In this document: positions 34,296-45,551 of the stretch, in pieces
Layout of the letters: each line of letters opens with the position of its first letter
Position numbering within the stretch: position 1 is the stretch's first letter
From: Lepidodermella squamata
Lineage: Eukaryota; Gastrotricha
DNA: 64,000 nt
Direction of reading: 5' to 3'
Assembly: GCA_047495785.1 (NCBI GenBank)
Contig: JBLDXI010000002.1
Coordinates: 2,170,001 to 2,234,000 of the forward strand
Program-made: the position numbers and the translations under genes
The notes under the pieces: model-generated
Seen by the model: the letters and a program-made list of their open reading frames with translations, nothing else
Told to the model about the DNA's origin: nothing
Databases searched by the model: none

Positions 34296-37200
34296 TTCCA
34301 GTGACAAATCAGTCGGCGGTCAGGGGCCAGAAATGATGAAAAAAAATCATAAAAATCTACTGAGAAAATAGATTATTATTATATCATCTCTCACGCGATA
34401 CGAGCCACGTGTCATCATCGTTATAAAGCAAACAATATTATCGATAAATTTTCGTGGCTTTATACATACTAGTATTAGATTTTTGGCTCTCGCTTCGACG
34501 ACGATAAGTGGATGATAATATCATACAGACACGCGTTCGAGGTTATCTGATGCATGTAAAAGGGTGTTTGCTGCGCCTGCCTAATAATTTGTGCCTGCTA
34601 TGGTGCATCCATCATATATCGTGTGGTGAAAGCCGAACAAGAGAACAAGACGCCAATCAATACATACAAACAAAGCCGTGTATACATTTGGCCGCGGATG
34701 GCCGGGGAACACGCCGAGTAAGACTCTTCTTCGGCCATTGAGCGAAAAGATTTACATTAGATTATATTAGCGCCAAGAATAAAAAGCAGGTTTTAACACT
34801 ACGAACGAACGGCTGCTACTATAGGACTACAAAAGCGACGAAGAAACATATTTTCGGCGTTTTATCGCCGCCGAAAATTGCGGGATTATTACTTCATCCG
34901 TGCGCTTATAAGCAAACACTGAAAGCCGAGACAAAAAGGTGGACTCGCATGCAAGGCGTTTACGGTAATGTGTAGCCGTTCACGGGCAAGTGGTCACTCG
35001 TTGTTTTGCCGAGAATTTTGGCAGCGGCCACGTGTTTGTAGAAGAACTTTGCGTAAATAATAAAGGGCAATAATGACAGATAATGAAGAGAGACAGCACG
35101 CTGGCCATACTCCCAGCTCCTGTAAAAGCAAACACGCCATATACTTATGCACAAGTATTGTAAAACACGGTCCGACCATGTCAACCATGGCCGAGGCAAG
35201 CTTAATGCATTATAATATTATTATATTGACGATAAATAATGGCGACACACGCGATGAGCCAGATATTAGCCGGGCGATGGCTATAGCAAGCGCGAAAACA
35301 CTTGTCGATTTGGTCATATACAAAAATATCCATCGCAATATTTGACCAGCCACACGGCAGTAGCGCCAAAAACATCGCCGCCACCTTAATAGAATTATAG
35401 ATTTTTCGCGCAACATCATATCGCATTAAAAAATATCACTAGTATCTGTTACAGAAGAAACTTGAGAGTTGTAGCATGAAAACGCGTCTGCGTTGTTTTT
35501 GTTTGTTTATTTGCAATTCATCCCGCGTTGATTATCGGTAATAACGCGTATTATATTGCATTATAAAAGGTGACAACTTTCGCTCGATATAGATATATTT
35601 TCTAATGCGAACCTGCAGCTCCGGGCCGTCCCTAATGATTATGAAGGCTGCGTGAATATTTGAATGTATCGAAATAACGGCTGTATCTATACATATATAT
35701 ACGCGTTTTGCCAACAATAATAAAACAACAATCAACAACAGCGACAGGTTTATGCAGAGGGCTGGGCCTGAAAATAACGCGCGCGAGAGACGTGAATGGA
35801 TTGCTGTTGCAACAATCAATCGGTGAGATGGCGTGGACCCGGAAGCAATGTTTTGAAACGCAAGCGTGAATAATAATTGTTTCGACCATTTACGTTTACT
35901 ATACGCGCGCGATAAAGTGCCTATACCTAGTGAAAAATCGAAAGTGTTATAACAGCAGCGCACGCGCAATATGTGTTGCGAAAATATGATGATGATGATG
36001 GTGATGGGGGCGGAAGAGGAGTGTCCAAGGACTCGACGTAAACAAACGCGCTGCATCAGATCTCGAGGCAAGGGCTTCGATATACTTATAAATGCCGGCA
36101 CTTATTGAGATGGCCAGCCGCAGCAGCCAGCGGCCAGCGCGGCTAATAACAATCAAGATACCTACTCGCGCAGATGTTTTCTACAGCGGCTAATGCGAGG
36201 GGGTGGGGTTGTAGTAGTATATAACCTAGCACCGATGAATAAAGTGTTGGCTTTCACGATATTAAGGCGGGTTTCTCAGCAGGGTAAATGATTATTTTAC
36301 AACCATATACCAACAAGGTAAAATACACTCGATCAGCAGTTATTATAATATTGTTATTCCGCGCCGTTGTTATGTAGAGGGCGCATCTCCGCGGTGAGAA
36401 GTCGTAAACGCGAAAAGGTATTTCGTATTATTATCATATAACAAGGCAAACATATGCGCGAGAGGCACGCGCTCTCAAAAAATCGCGCGTGCATGCCGCA
36501 ACAAAACTGCGCAATAATAATCACACAAGGTATTTTTTGGTTCTTTCTACGCGCATTTGTTTACAAGAAAAATAACACACTGATCATCGTGCATTTGTTA
36601 CTTTGTTCGCCGTGATTGATGGCCGCGCTGATATAAGCAGTACAGAGCCAACGAGCTGTATCGCATCGGGGCGGCGATCAGTCCCGCCGCCCAACCGAAT
36701 TAATAACTTCATTAGCGATACCAGCCGCGCACCGGGCATGAACTCGCGACTTTCATTACCTCTGTTGTTGTGTGATTCGCGAGAAATCGAGAAATAATAA
36801 CAACCGATTTTGCACCATTTTTCCGTGCAAGAAATTTTTAAGGTGCCAACAGATGTTCGCGTGACTTGAAATAAGACTAGTATAGGCAAGATAAGAAAAA
36901 ACGCGTATTATGAAACGTAAAGGAAACCACGTTGTTAAATAAATATTTGAGTGAAAAATAAAAAATAATTAAGATAAATTACGCTCGTGTTGTGAAACTT
37001 AGCGTCATTATTATACCACGGATAAAATACTAATGTGAACTTTCGCGCCATCATTTTTCAACTTTTCAACGATAGCAACTAAAAACCAGCCGTATATATT
37101 ATTACACGTTAAGTAATAACAATACAGTTAATTTATTTTTTTCTATTTGTGTTCAGCTGCTTATAAGACTGACCAACGAAAACATGCCTTTGGCGCCGTA

Positions 37201-40200
37201 ATAAACACCATGTTATACATAAATTTGTCGCTAAAATTTCGCGCGCTGCCCCTTCTTATATATATATGGCGCGCAAAATACGAACAAACTTTTTCGTCGT
37301 CGTGATAAACAAACTTCGAAAAAACTTCTTTGATGCAATTATGGTACAACACGAAAAATCTCGTCAAATCAAATTATAGCGCCTATTTAACCCAGCGATA
37401 AGTTATTAAGGCGCATTGATAAATGTGCCCCGCGGTATCTAACAAAATTTGAATTGAGTGAACGGAAAAATGTAAGAGATTGCTATTTTTGCGGCTTCAA
37501 GTACGCGCGCTTCTCAACAGCTATAAATGGCGCGTGGCCACTTTGGCTTTTGGACAGCGAAAAACATCTCGGACGCTCGCTCAACCAAATCAAAAGTAGC
37601 CCGATGGCGCAACGGCAGTAATAAATAATAATCATCGCAAATCCAAATATATCGTCAAAAAGCGACATTATATTGCACGCGTTTATATCGTGTCGGAAAG
37701 TTTTCCGGCGCGGCCTTGCGCAATTCAATTACAAGTACACGTCAGGGCGGCGAAAAATAGGTACTAATAAGCGATGGAATCGCGAAAAATGCATACTACA
37801 AAACAACACGTCAATCAAAACCGGTAGCTTTTTGCGCGATGCTGATGATGATATAAGTAATGGTATGGGGAAAAATCGCTACATCAGTTGGAAAATAAAT
37901 AAAACACCATATTATTCACCGCGTCAAAAAAATAATAATGGTATCAAAAATTCATCATCACTATTGTCTCACCCCGAGTTGTTTGCGAGCGTGCCGAGTG
38001 CCGAGATTTTCAAAAATATCACAATACTCACGCACGTTTTTGCCGCGAGTTGATAAAACTTGTGGATTAGTCGTCACATTATACGTTGTTTTGCGCGCCT
38101 CAATGCCAGGCCTTATTATTATACTAGAAAATAATACGATATAGCTAAAGATAAGTCAAGGTTTGTTTATTAGCAGGCTATTTTTGCGAAAATTTGTTGA
38201 AAAAGAGAGGTTAGCCGCGATTGATAAGTGCCCGCGAGGCCTTTAAGAATCGTGCCACACGCGAGAATATAAACTACTCTAGTGGCCTCTGGAATTCGGG
38301 CTAAAGAGTTATGCCCTCGAGAATTAAAAGAAACACATGCTGTGAAAACGGTAATTGAAATTTGCAAAGTAGTATTTTTCGTTATTTGCGACCGGTTTAA
38401 AATAAACTGTTCGCGGTGAAAGAGAGAGAAAGGAAAAACAATCGAGAAAATGTTGTCTGGCGTGTGATACAACGCTTTATTGACGCAACACACGCGAAAT
38501 CCGTGCCGGTGGAGCTTCCGAAAAAGCATTATAACGCAACCAAAAAATTTGCTCGTTTCCAAAAGGTGGCAAACAAGGCTGTATAAAACGAAACAATAAA
38601 GTAGTAGCTAGCCTTAATGAGACAGCGGAAATGTCGTTAATTCTAGCACCGCAAGAAAATACGTTTCACAAAAATTAAGGTCTTTGTTGTCATCCGCGCG
38701 TGTCAATATATAATAATGTCTCTAGCTCACGAAAAAGAAGCGTGCAGATTAGCCACAAGAATTTTTCAGGCCGTGATTTACATTATTCGGCCCTTTATAC
38801 CTATTATTAATTTTTCGGCGTATAGCAGCGCATGATCTATGTCAATTGTAAACAATATTTCTTTGCACGCTGCTCAGCGTCCGTCAAATTGTTTCGCCGA
38901 AATTCAATAACAATTATTCAAATTGCGCTCTACGCTTTTTATACATATAAGTAATGATCGCAGAACGCGTGCGAAAAGGTGTCAACTGACCGCGACGCTA
39001 ATCGAGAATTTTTCGATTCTCGTTTTGCAAAATGACAAGGACAGATAATGCGTTTTTTGCGAGATAAGTGCGGTACCACAGCAATAAAAAAAATCGGCTT
39101 TTGACCTGCTGATAAAAGTGCGAAAAATGCATGCACATAAAAATTAAGGCAAGAGTCACACCTTTTCGACGCGGCTATTATATGCATTTCATGCCACATA
39201 CTTATTTTTTCCTGCTCTTTAGCTGTTGGCCTTAGGTAAATAATAAGAGGCTAAACAGTAAAAAAGGGCACAAGGCCGCCGCTATAAGTGCCAGCTACAG
39301 GTAAGGCTCATGCTTTTTGGCAAAGATGGATATGGCGAAACGGTGATGATAGTGCATCTATGTAATTATTTTGCAAACAATTGTGAGGAAGCATCTTGGC
39401 CTAAAGAAAATAACGCAGAGCAAACAAATTCACATGATCCTCCTCATCATCAGCATACGTGCTGCAGACAAAGAGAGCACCCGTTGGCCAGTGCGAGTCG
39501 AGTATACAAAAAAACAAAAATGCTAATATGCTATTACTTCATATAACACGTAATTATAGACTGTATATTGCGTATTGGCCCAATTACTCTAGGCCGGTAC
39601 TGCTGTTCAGAAGAATCGCCGTGGCTCTAGAGCATACACCTTTTATTTCTATTATAATATAGCATTTCCTATTACTGTAAATCGCTGCCGTGATACAAAA
39701 TACAGCTTTTTTACACATATAAACAATGGCGGGGAGTTCAACGCGAGCAAATATATACAGTGTCGACATAATAAAAAACGATAATAGAGATAAAAATGCG
39801 CATATTATCGGGTGTCACCGGGTATTATATTTATACCATAAAAAACTGTGGTGGCATAAACGAGAGATATAAAATAAATTATGATAAAGGATCAAGAAAT
39901 GCGCGAAAAAAACAGTGTTGAGTAGTTTAGTCAATCGTAAAAAAATTACTGTCAAGAGGGAGATCAAATAACACAGCAAAAAAATCACTTCGCGCCGCAG
40001 AAGGCGCGTGGGCGACGAAAAAGCGCGCCCCACTGGCACCCGGTCGCTTCCTCCCTAATGACAAAAAATAGAAGCAACTTTAAATGTTCAGTGCATTTGA
40101 CTGTGATGATGCTACTTACTGCTGCCACTTATTGTAATTATTATCACAGCGGCATGAAATTTATCAAGGCTTGAAATATAGATGAGACGGGTTTATGACA

Positions 40201-40953
40201 CGATAACGGCTGCAATGCCGGCGACAGGATATACCTACTTATGCAGTGAACACGAGGTCAACCGCAGCTGGTTTGGCTCGAGCGGCGCGCGTGAGCGACG
40301 TGAGTCTTGACGCGCGCCGCCCGCCAACAAAGCGATGAAACACACTCGAGCCGACAACAAGCCCCTGCATGCACACGAGACATAATCTTATACTTGTCAG
40401 ACAAATGCACTGCCCGTGTTAAAATTGACATTATATTACACATTTATACAGCACCATGCACAGCTAAATGAAGGATAATTCAAGTAGTTTACGTGATGGC
40501 ATATTCAATGTAGGGCGCGACGGATGGGTCGCGATGCCATGGAGGACGCGAGCCAAATCTTGGCCAAGCCTAATTTGAATTTTTCGCATGAAAGCGAAGT
40601 GAAGTGACAAGCGAGGTCATGAATTGCGGAGTGACAGGGCCCATCGAGCCGCGAGATTTCGATCAATTAACCCCATCGAACCGAGAATAATGACATCCAG
40701 CGACCAATTAAGAACAATATTTAGCCAAAAATTACGATAGCTTCTCAACTAAAAATCGAGCAAATTATTAAGGCGGCAAATTATTCCACTGCCAGAGATG
40801 AAATGAGGAATGAAATCGATTCCTCTTGAAATGCAAATAACACACTCTGATCATACGTAAAAGGCTTTTAAGCTGAACAAATAAAAGACACTATACTGCG
40901 CCCCTCGCGAACAAAAACATTGAATTTCAACAACTCCTCCAGGCCTATAAAAT
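34296..40953. other. Long gene-free region upstream of the MTUS-like gene
   Basis: No credible gene in about 6.6 kb, whereas the rest of the window averages a gene every 3 kb. The DNA is AT-rich with scattered CGCG words, CAT/ATG repeats near 35984-36006, and several copies of TTAAGGYGG (35381 minus; 36262 and 40768 plus). Frames up to 189 codons exist (35532-36101, minus) but have no domain character. It could be a regulatory domain or an undetected long first intron. Confidence 0.5.
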
Positions 40954-41225
40954 AAAACAAATATTATAATTTATTGTAATTTTTCCATAAACAAACAAGC
41001 CGTTGAAAGAGCGTTTTTATTCAAATCCCAATAGGCAGTAGTAGGAAAAGGTTGTAAATTTATCCATATTTAAGGGTCCATATATCGCGGCTATTTTCGC
41101 TGAGTGGGCTAGAAAAGGCGCAGTCACTTAGCCGGGTTGATTCAACGGTACTACCCTGAGCAAGGTTCTCATCGCAATATTCAGGAAACAAGCTCGTCTT
41201 GTTTTTCTTCATAGTAGGAATAGGC
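40954..41225 (-). pseudogene. Copied fragment of the TAF7 3' end and downstream region
   Basis: Matches 52825-53095 in the same orientation. Shared blocks include ATAAAACAAATAT, CCATAAA...CAAGCCG.TGAAAGAGCG, TTTTATTCAAATCCCA, TTTAAGGGTCCATAT, CGGCTATTTTCGC and CGTCTTGTTTTTC. On the minus strand it still reads ..FSSPLSENSRDIW, against FPSSPGENSRDMDP at the true TAF7 end, but the reading frame is damaged. It covers the last ~50 codons, the 3' UTR and the polyadenylation signal, and sits 11.9 kb from the source. No introns are in the matched part, so DNA or RNA origin cannot be told. Confidence 0.85.
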
Positions 41226-42324
41226 TGACGGCTTTTTTGGTAATAAATGTTGATGATCCGCAAAGGTTATCGCGGTTCGAAGCGTCATTAATTCTGCACC
41301 TTCTCGCTTCAGCAGTTACCTTGAAAGTGAACCAACATTGAAACATTCCGAACCACTAATTGGAGTATCATCGACATTTCACTGGAGTTGGTTCGGAGGA
41401 ATCAGGAATATGTGCATGATTTCTTGAAATAAGACCCGAACAGGCAGGTTTCCAGTACATACAGCTTACCAATACTAAGCCATTGACCCTACCAATCGAT
41501 CATGTAAGCAAACGCGCCAGCATGTTCAAACTCAAGGATTACAGGAGTCAATTCACCAGAACTTTCAGTAACAGTTTCCACGCCTCATCGAATTGGCCTT
41601 CTTTTGAGGCGATCGGGCCTTATTTGTTGGTTTCAAATGAACCGGTTGAAGCGATGCAAGAAAGCCAACTTGATTGAAGAACTCTTCAGAATTCTTTCAC
41701 ACTCATCGGAAAAAGACAATTTAATCTCCAACCATAATCTCCACACATGTTGACAATAGGCCTTCTACACAGTGTATATTGGGTCAAATGCTGAAAGCTT
41801 TTCTGCTGCCTTGAAGGTTAAATGACAACGTATTAACACCTATATGATGGACAAAAAAATTACCAATTTCGTTCGGTTTATGCCGATATTTTCCGGAAGT
41901 GAAAAGACAAATTTAACCATCGAAAGCGATTCGCATCAATAGTTTACTAATCATTAAATACGCTTTGACAGCAACGATTAATGACAAAATTAGGTAACAA
42001 AATTGCATCATTTTTGAATGTAAGTAGGTACAACCAGCAGTAGATTTCATCATCATCACCGTTCATCAGAAAACATACAATCCGAAAAACAACTATACTT
42101 TACACAATTATATCGAGATTCGACATTCAAGTCTTCAAATCAAGCTAAAATATAAAAAACACGAGATATTATCCGCCAGGCAATATTTTTACATTTTATT
42201 CGAATGACCTCAGATCATTATAGGTAGTAAACAACACGTATGGCAGAGAAATTGAGACTCGGATGAAAATTCGTTGGAAAAAACCAGATAAAATCAAATG
42301 TTATTTCTGACAGTTCGAATGAGA
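41226..42324. other. Intergenic
   Basis: AT-rich, without a supported gene. It holds the 3' UTR of the CenH3 gene at the right end. Confidence 0.45.
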
Positions 42325-42967
42325 TCAGCCGCCACCTGGTAACGAACTCGAGTAGTCAGCCGCCACTCGATCGTAAGCTTGGCGCATTCTCATGACTAGG
42401 CGCATGTCTCGGGCCATGATAGTGACTCGCTTTGCGTGAATCGCCGCCATCAACGAGTCTTCGAAGATCTGAATCAGAAATGCCTCGCTTGCTTCTTGTA
42501 GGGCCATGATGGCTAGCGGCACGATGCGGTAAGTGTTCCAGTCACGCGGTCTCAAGTTTTGAACTACTTCACGGACGAGACGTTGAAATGGACGGCGACG
42601 AATGAGTAAATCGGTCGATTTTTGGTATTTGCGAATTTCTCTCAAAGCAACAGTTCCGGGTAAAAAACGATGCTTTTTCTTCACAGTTTGAGATGGCTGG
42701 GATCGATTTGGAGATCTGGCAGGAGACGAAGGTCGGCCACGACCGCGGCCAGGCGGCAAAGGGCGAGCTAGAATCGGACGAAATTATCGCATTTCAGACC
42801 AACCTGAAATGTAACCTACCATTTGAATCTGGAGATCGAAGCACCTTGCCTTTAGATTTCCGCTTTTGAGCACCGGTAACAATCTTCGTCAGCTCGCCAC
42901 TCACAACTGAAGCGTCTGAAGACTCTGTAACTGTATTTTCGGCATTTCTATTTCTAGCCGGCGCCAT
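42325..42967 (-). CDS. Centromeric histone H3 variant (CENP-A/CenH3)
   Basis: Two exons (42967-42820 and 42767-42325, 52-nt intron) give 196 residues. The C-terminal ~105 residues are a histone H3 fold: [51 protein letters not shown], and [13 protein letters not shown]. Loop 1 ([17 protein letters not shown]) is about four residues longer than canonical H3 and carries a Trp. A longer loop 1 with diverged N-tail is the usual mark of CenH3. The N-tail (about 90 residues) is unrelated to H3: it contains an AT-hook-like GRGRGRP and SP-x-R motifs, and lacks the ARTKQTARKS start. A C-terminal extension ([16 protein letters not shown]) is unusual. The protein would specify centromeric nucleosomes. 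It lies downstream of H2A.Z on the same strand, with an acceptor (TTTTTAG) 36 nt before its ATG. Confidence 0.85.
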
Positions 42968-43313
42968 GAACCAATTCGGCGAGAAAATTTTTGATTAAAA
43001 TTTCTAAAAACATATCAACACAAAAATTGTTTGATTTGTTATTGCAAAAAATTCGACATCATTATTTTTCACTGTTTCTGAGATACACGTTGAAGTACAA
43101 AAATCGGCCAACTTGTAAATAACTGAGACAGTAGCTAGTGACGGGTCAAGTGGGGCCTAAACGAGGCACTAATCGCTAGAAAACAAAATATGCAAGGGCG
43201 CACGAGGTTTTAATATTAACAGTCAAAGTTGGCTAGCAAGAATCATTATTTTACAACAGACATCAACATAATGGCAATAAGAAACAAAGCGCGATAACTA
43301 AACGATGAATGAA

Positions 43314-43769
43314 TCACATTGCTTGAGACGGGCCTTGGCTGTGATGCATCAACATTTGACCAGGATGCATTGGCGGCATAGGAGGCTTGTGGATTAACGA
43401 TTTGTGGATATGGGGAATGACACCACCGCCAGCGATAGTTGCCTTAATCATCGTGTCCAACTCTTCGTCGCCACGAATAGCTAGTTGCAGATGGCGAGGA
43501 GTGATACGTCTGACCTTCAGATCCTTACTGGCATTACCCGCTAGCTCGAGAACTTCGGCAGTCAGGTACTCCAAGATGGCCGCAGTGTACACCGCAGCAG
43601 TAGCACCGACTCGTCCGTTGCTAGTTGTGCGTTCTTTCAGCTGTCTGTGAATGCGACCGACTGGAAACTGCAGGCCAGCTCGCTGGGAACGAGAAAGGGC
43701 TGCCTTGTTACCGCCTCCCATCATTCCCATTTTGGTCATGTCGGGCTTTCCCATTTTAGCAGAAGCCAT
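43314..43769 (-). CDS. Histone H2A.Z/H2A.V variant
   Basis: A single exon encodes 151 residues. The fold is almost textbook H2[39 protein letters not shown], the H2A.Z signature [29 protein letters not shown] (split here for length as [12 protein letters not shown] and [10 protein letters not shown]), [20 protein letters not shown]. Both tails are strange. The N-tail is Met/Gly-rich ([20 protein letters not shown]) with few acetylatable lysines, and after HKSLI the C-tail is Pro/Met/His-rich ([12 protein letters not shown]...). I started at the ATG at 43769, which leaves the normal spacing to the fold. It is polyadenylated-type (no histone stem-loop seen) and sits 347 bp upstream of CenH3. 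Confidence 0.93.
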   Translation of the reverse strand: MASAKMGKPDMTKMGMMGGGNKAALSRSQRAGLQFPVGRIHRQLKERTTSNGRVGATAAVYTAAILEYLTAEVLELAGNASKDLKVRRITPRHLQLAIRGDEELDTMIKATIAGGGVIPHIHKSLIHKPPMPPMHPGQMLMHHSQGPSQAM

Positions 43770-44599
43770 TTTCACCGAAGCTTAATTAACAATATCTATC
43801 AAGGGGAACCAAGAGTAATTAGAGCTTAGAGCCAGGACTAAAATTATAAGATAACATAAAACGTAATCACTAATAAGAACGTAACGTAATAAGATAACAT
43901 AAACGTAAAACCTTGAAAACAGAAAAGGTACAAGATCTGAGCCCGGATCTGAGTCGGTAAAACTCCAGTATCGGGTATCGATCTAAAAATTGTTGCGACA
44001 AAACAAGGAGGAACATCCCAGTCATGCAGGTTTGAGGTTTGGCAAATCGCGTTGACAATCTAAAGATGGTGAAAGTTCAAACATAAATGAATTCTTAATA
44101 TAAACGGTGACAGAAAGCAGACGTCAGCTATTCGCGTAAAACTAATGAAACCAAACAGTAAGAAAGAAGATAACTTCAAGCTTTAAGTAGCAGTGAACAG
44201 TGAACGTCTAGCGTCTAGCACTAACCAATCATAAAGTTTTTGCCAAACTTAACCATCAATCTGAAACGGGCTTGAATTGAGAAAATAAGAAGCGAGTAGC
44301 GTAAGAAAACTGCGGTGACAGGTGACAGGTAGCAAGGAGCAAGGAGCAGGGACAGGAGGGTATAGCTAACCCAGAAATTAAGGGCATCGGGGGATACAGC
44401 GCTTTCTTCACATCAGGTTTACCAACGGCAAACAATGGCGCGTGCTTAGTGCTGGAGCAAAAAGGTTGAAATTCAAAATTCGCGCGAAAATGCAAACCTT
44501 TATTATTGTAATCGCAGTTTAATTATTTTGATTAATTTTATTTGAAAATTTCATTTTTAGAAATGTCAAAAATTGCGCGCTGAAATTGAAAAATCGTTG
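43770..44599. other. Intergenic with AACGTAA-type repeats
   Basis: 43845-43910 holds loose tandem copies of AAGATAACATAAACGTAA; 44320-44350 has AGCAAGGAGCAAGGAGCAGGG. No gene supported. Confidence 0.5.
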
Positions 44600-44980
44600 T
44601 TCGGAATGCTGATAGATGGGCGGGGGTAGTTGGCTGGGTCTTTTTGGTCGCCTGACTTGAAGATGGGCGTCACGGTCGACTGAAGCCACTCGGTATGGAT
44701 GCAGCCGGTTCTTAGATTGCTTTGGAAGATGATAGTCATCGCTGGGCCGTTTGGATCCGAATCATGAACGCCTTTTAAACGGCTGTAAGGTATTCCGGGA
44801 TAGCCTGATGCCGCTTTCTTGACACCTGCGAAGTGGTCGATTGCGAAAGGACGCCATGGTGCGTCGATTCGTCTTTCAGAGACCCGAATTGCACTGAAAA
44901 GTTGGAATAATCAGATTCAGTCGGGCTGTGATCAGCACCATCGTGGGTCGCGGGGCGGTTGCGCCGCCACGTATTCATGG
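44600..44980 (-). pseudogene. LINE reverse-transcriptase fragment
   Basis: The minus strand reads SGYPGIPYSRLKGVHDSDP, then IIFQSNLRTGCIHTEW and STVTPIFKSGDQKDPANY. This is the opening of a non-LTR reverse transcriptase domain (normally 'GPDGIP...TPIFKKGDK..P.NYRPI'). It breaks frame at about 44815 with further LINE-like sequence to 44980 and ends at about 44600. It covers a different part of the polymerase from the remnant at 4.7-5.8 kb, so the two cannot be compared directly. Confidence 0.75.
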
Positions 44981-45551
44981 GCTGAAGCGATAAGAGTTGC
45001 AGCTACCTGCATGTCGATTTTACCACCAACAGCATGTATCAGCAACAAGCCGACCGAGCGAGTCAGATACGGCATTATCCCTCGAGTATTTTCAAACAAG
45101 TTGCATGTCGAGTGTCGCGATGGTCAATCGTCTATTGTCTCTCGACGGTTAGCTAACAGTGAATCCGACCTCAAACTCGTGCTCGTTAAAAGCATCACCT
45201 TATGGGCAGTCCTACATCTGTTTTGGCTCTTGGGTCTGGGGAGTCGAGAGTCGTCTCTTAGAGTAAATTAGGAGGAAAGCGTCTGGCTAATGTTGATCCA
45301 GAGCTAAATACTCTAGAAGTCGTTCTTTACGATTAGAGTATTTTTTAATAGATGCACTCCCCGTAGCTGTTACCGTTTAATATTAAATAGATGTTAGTTG
45401 AAAATTCTAAGCAGGCAAAAATCACGGCTACCCGTGTCAAATTTGGCACTGGCGTCTGATCCATCTAATTCGCCATCTGAAACATTTCCTGAAAACTTTT
45501 ATGTTTTCTTTAGAAATTAATAGATCGAAAGCCGACGCTAATCTTTTCCAA

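Noticed and set aside
35532-36101. 189-codon open frame on the minus strand
   Set aside because: Starts with GTG, has an erratic hydrophobic/basic composition, no domain and no splice or polyA context. Likely chance.
38170-38562. 130-codon open frame on the minus strand
   Set aside because: No recognisable domain and no gene-like signals in the gene-poor region.
44819-45271. 150-codon plus-strand frame
   Set aside because: Largely antisense to the LINE reverse-transcriptase fragment; no domain of its own.
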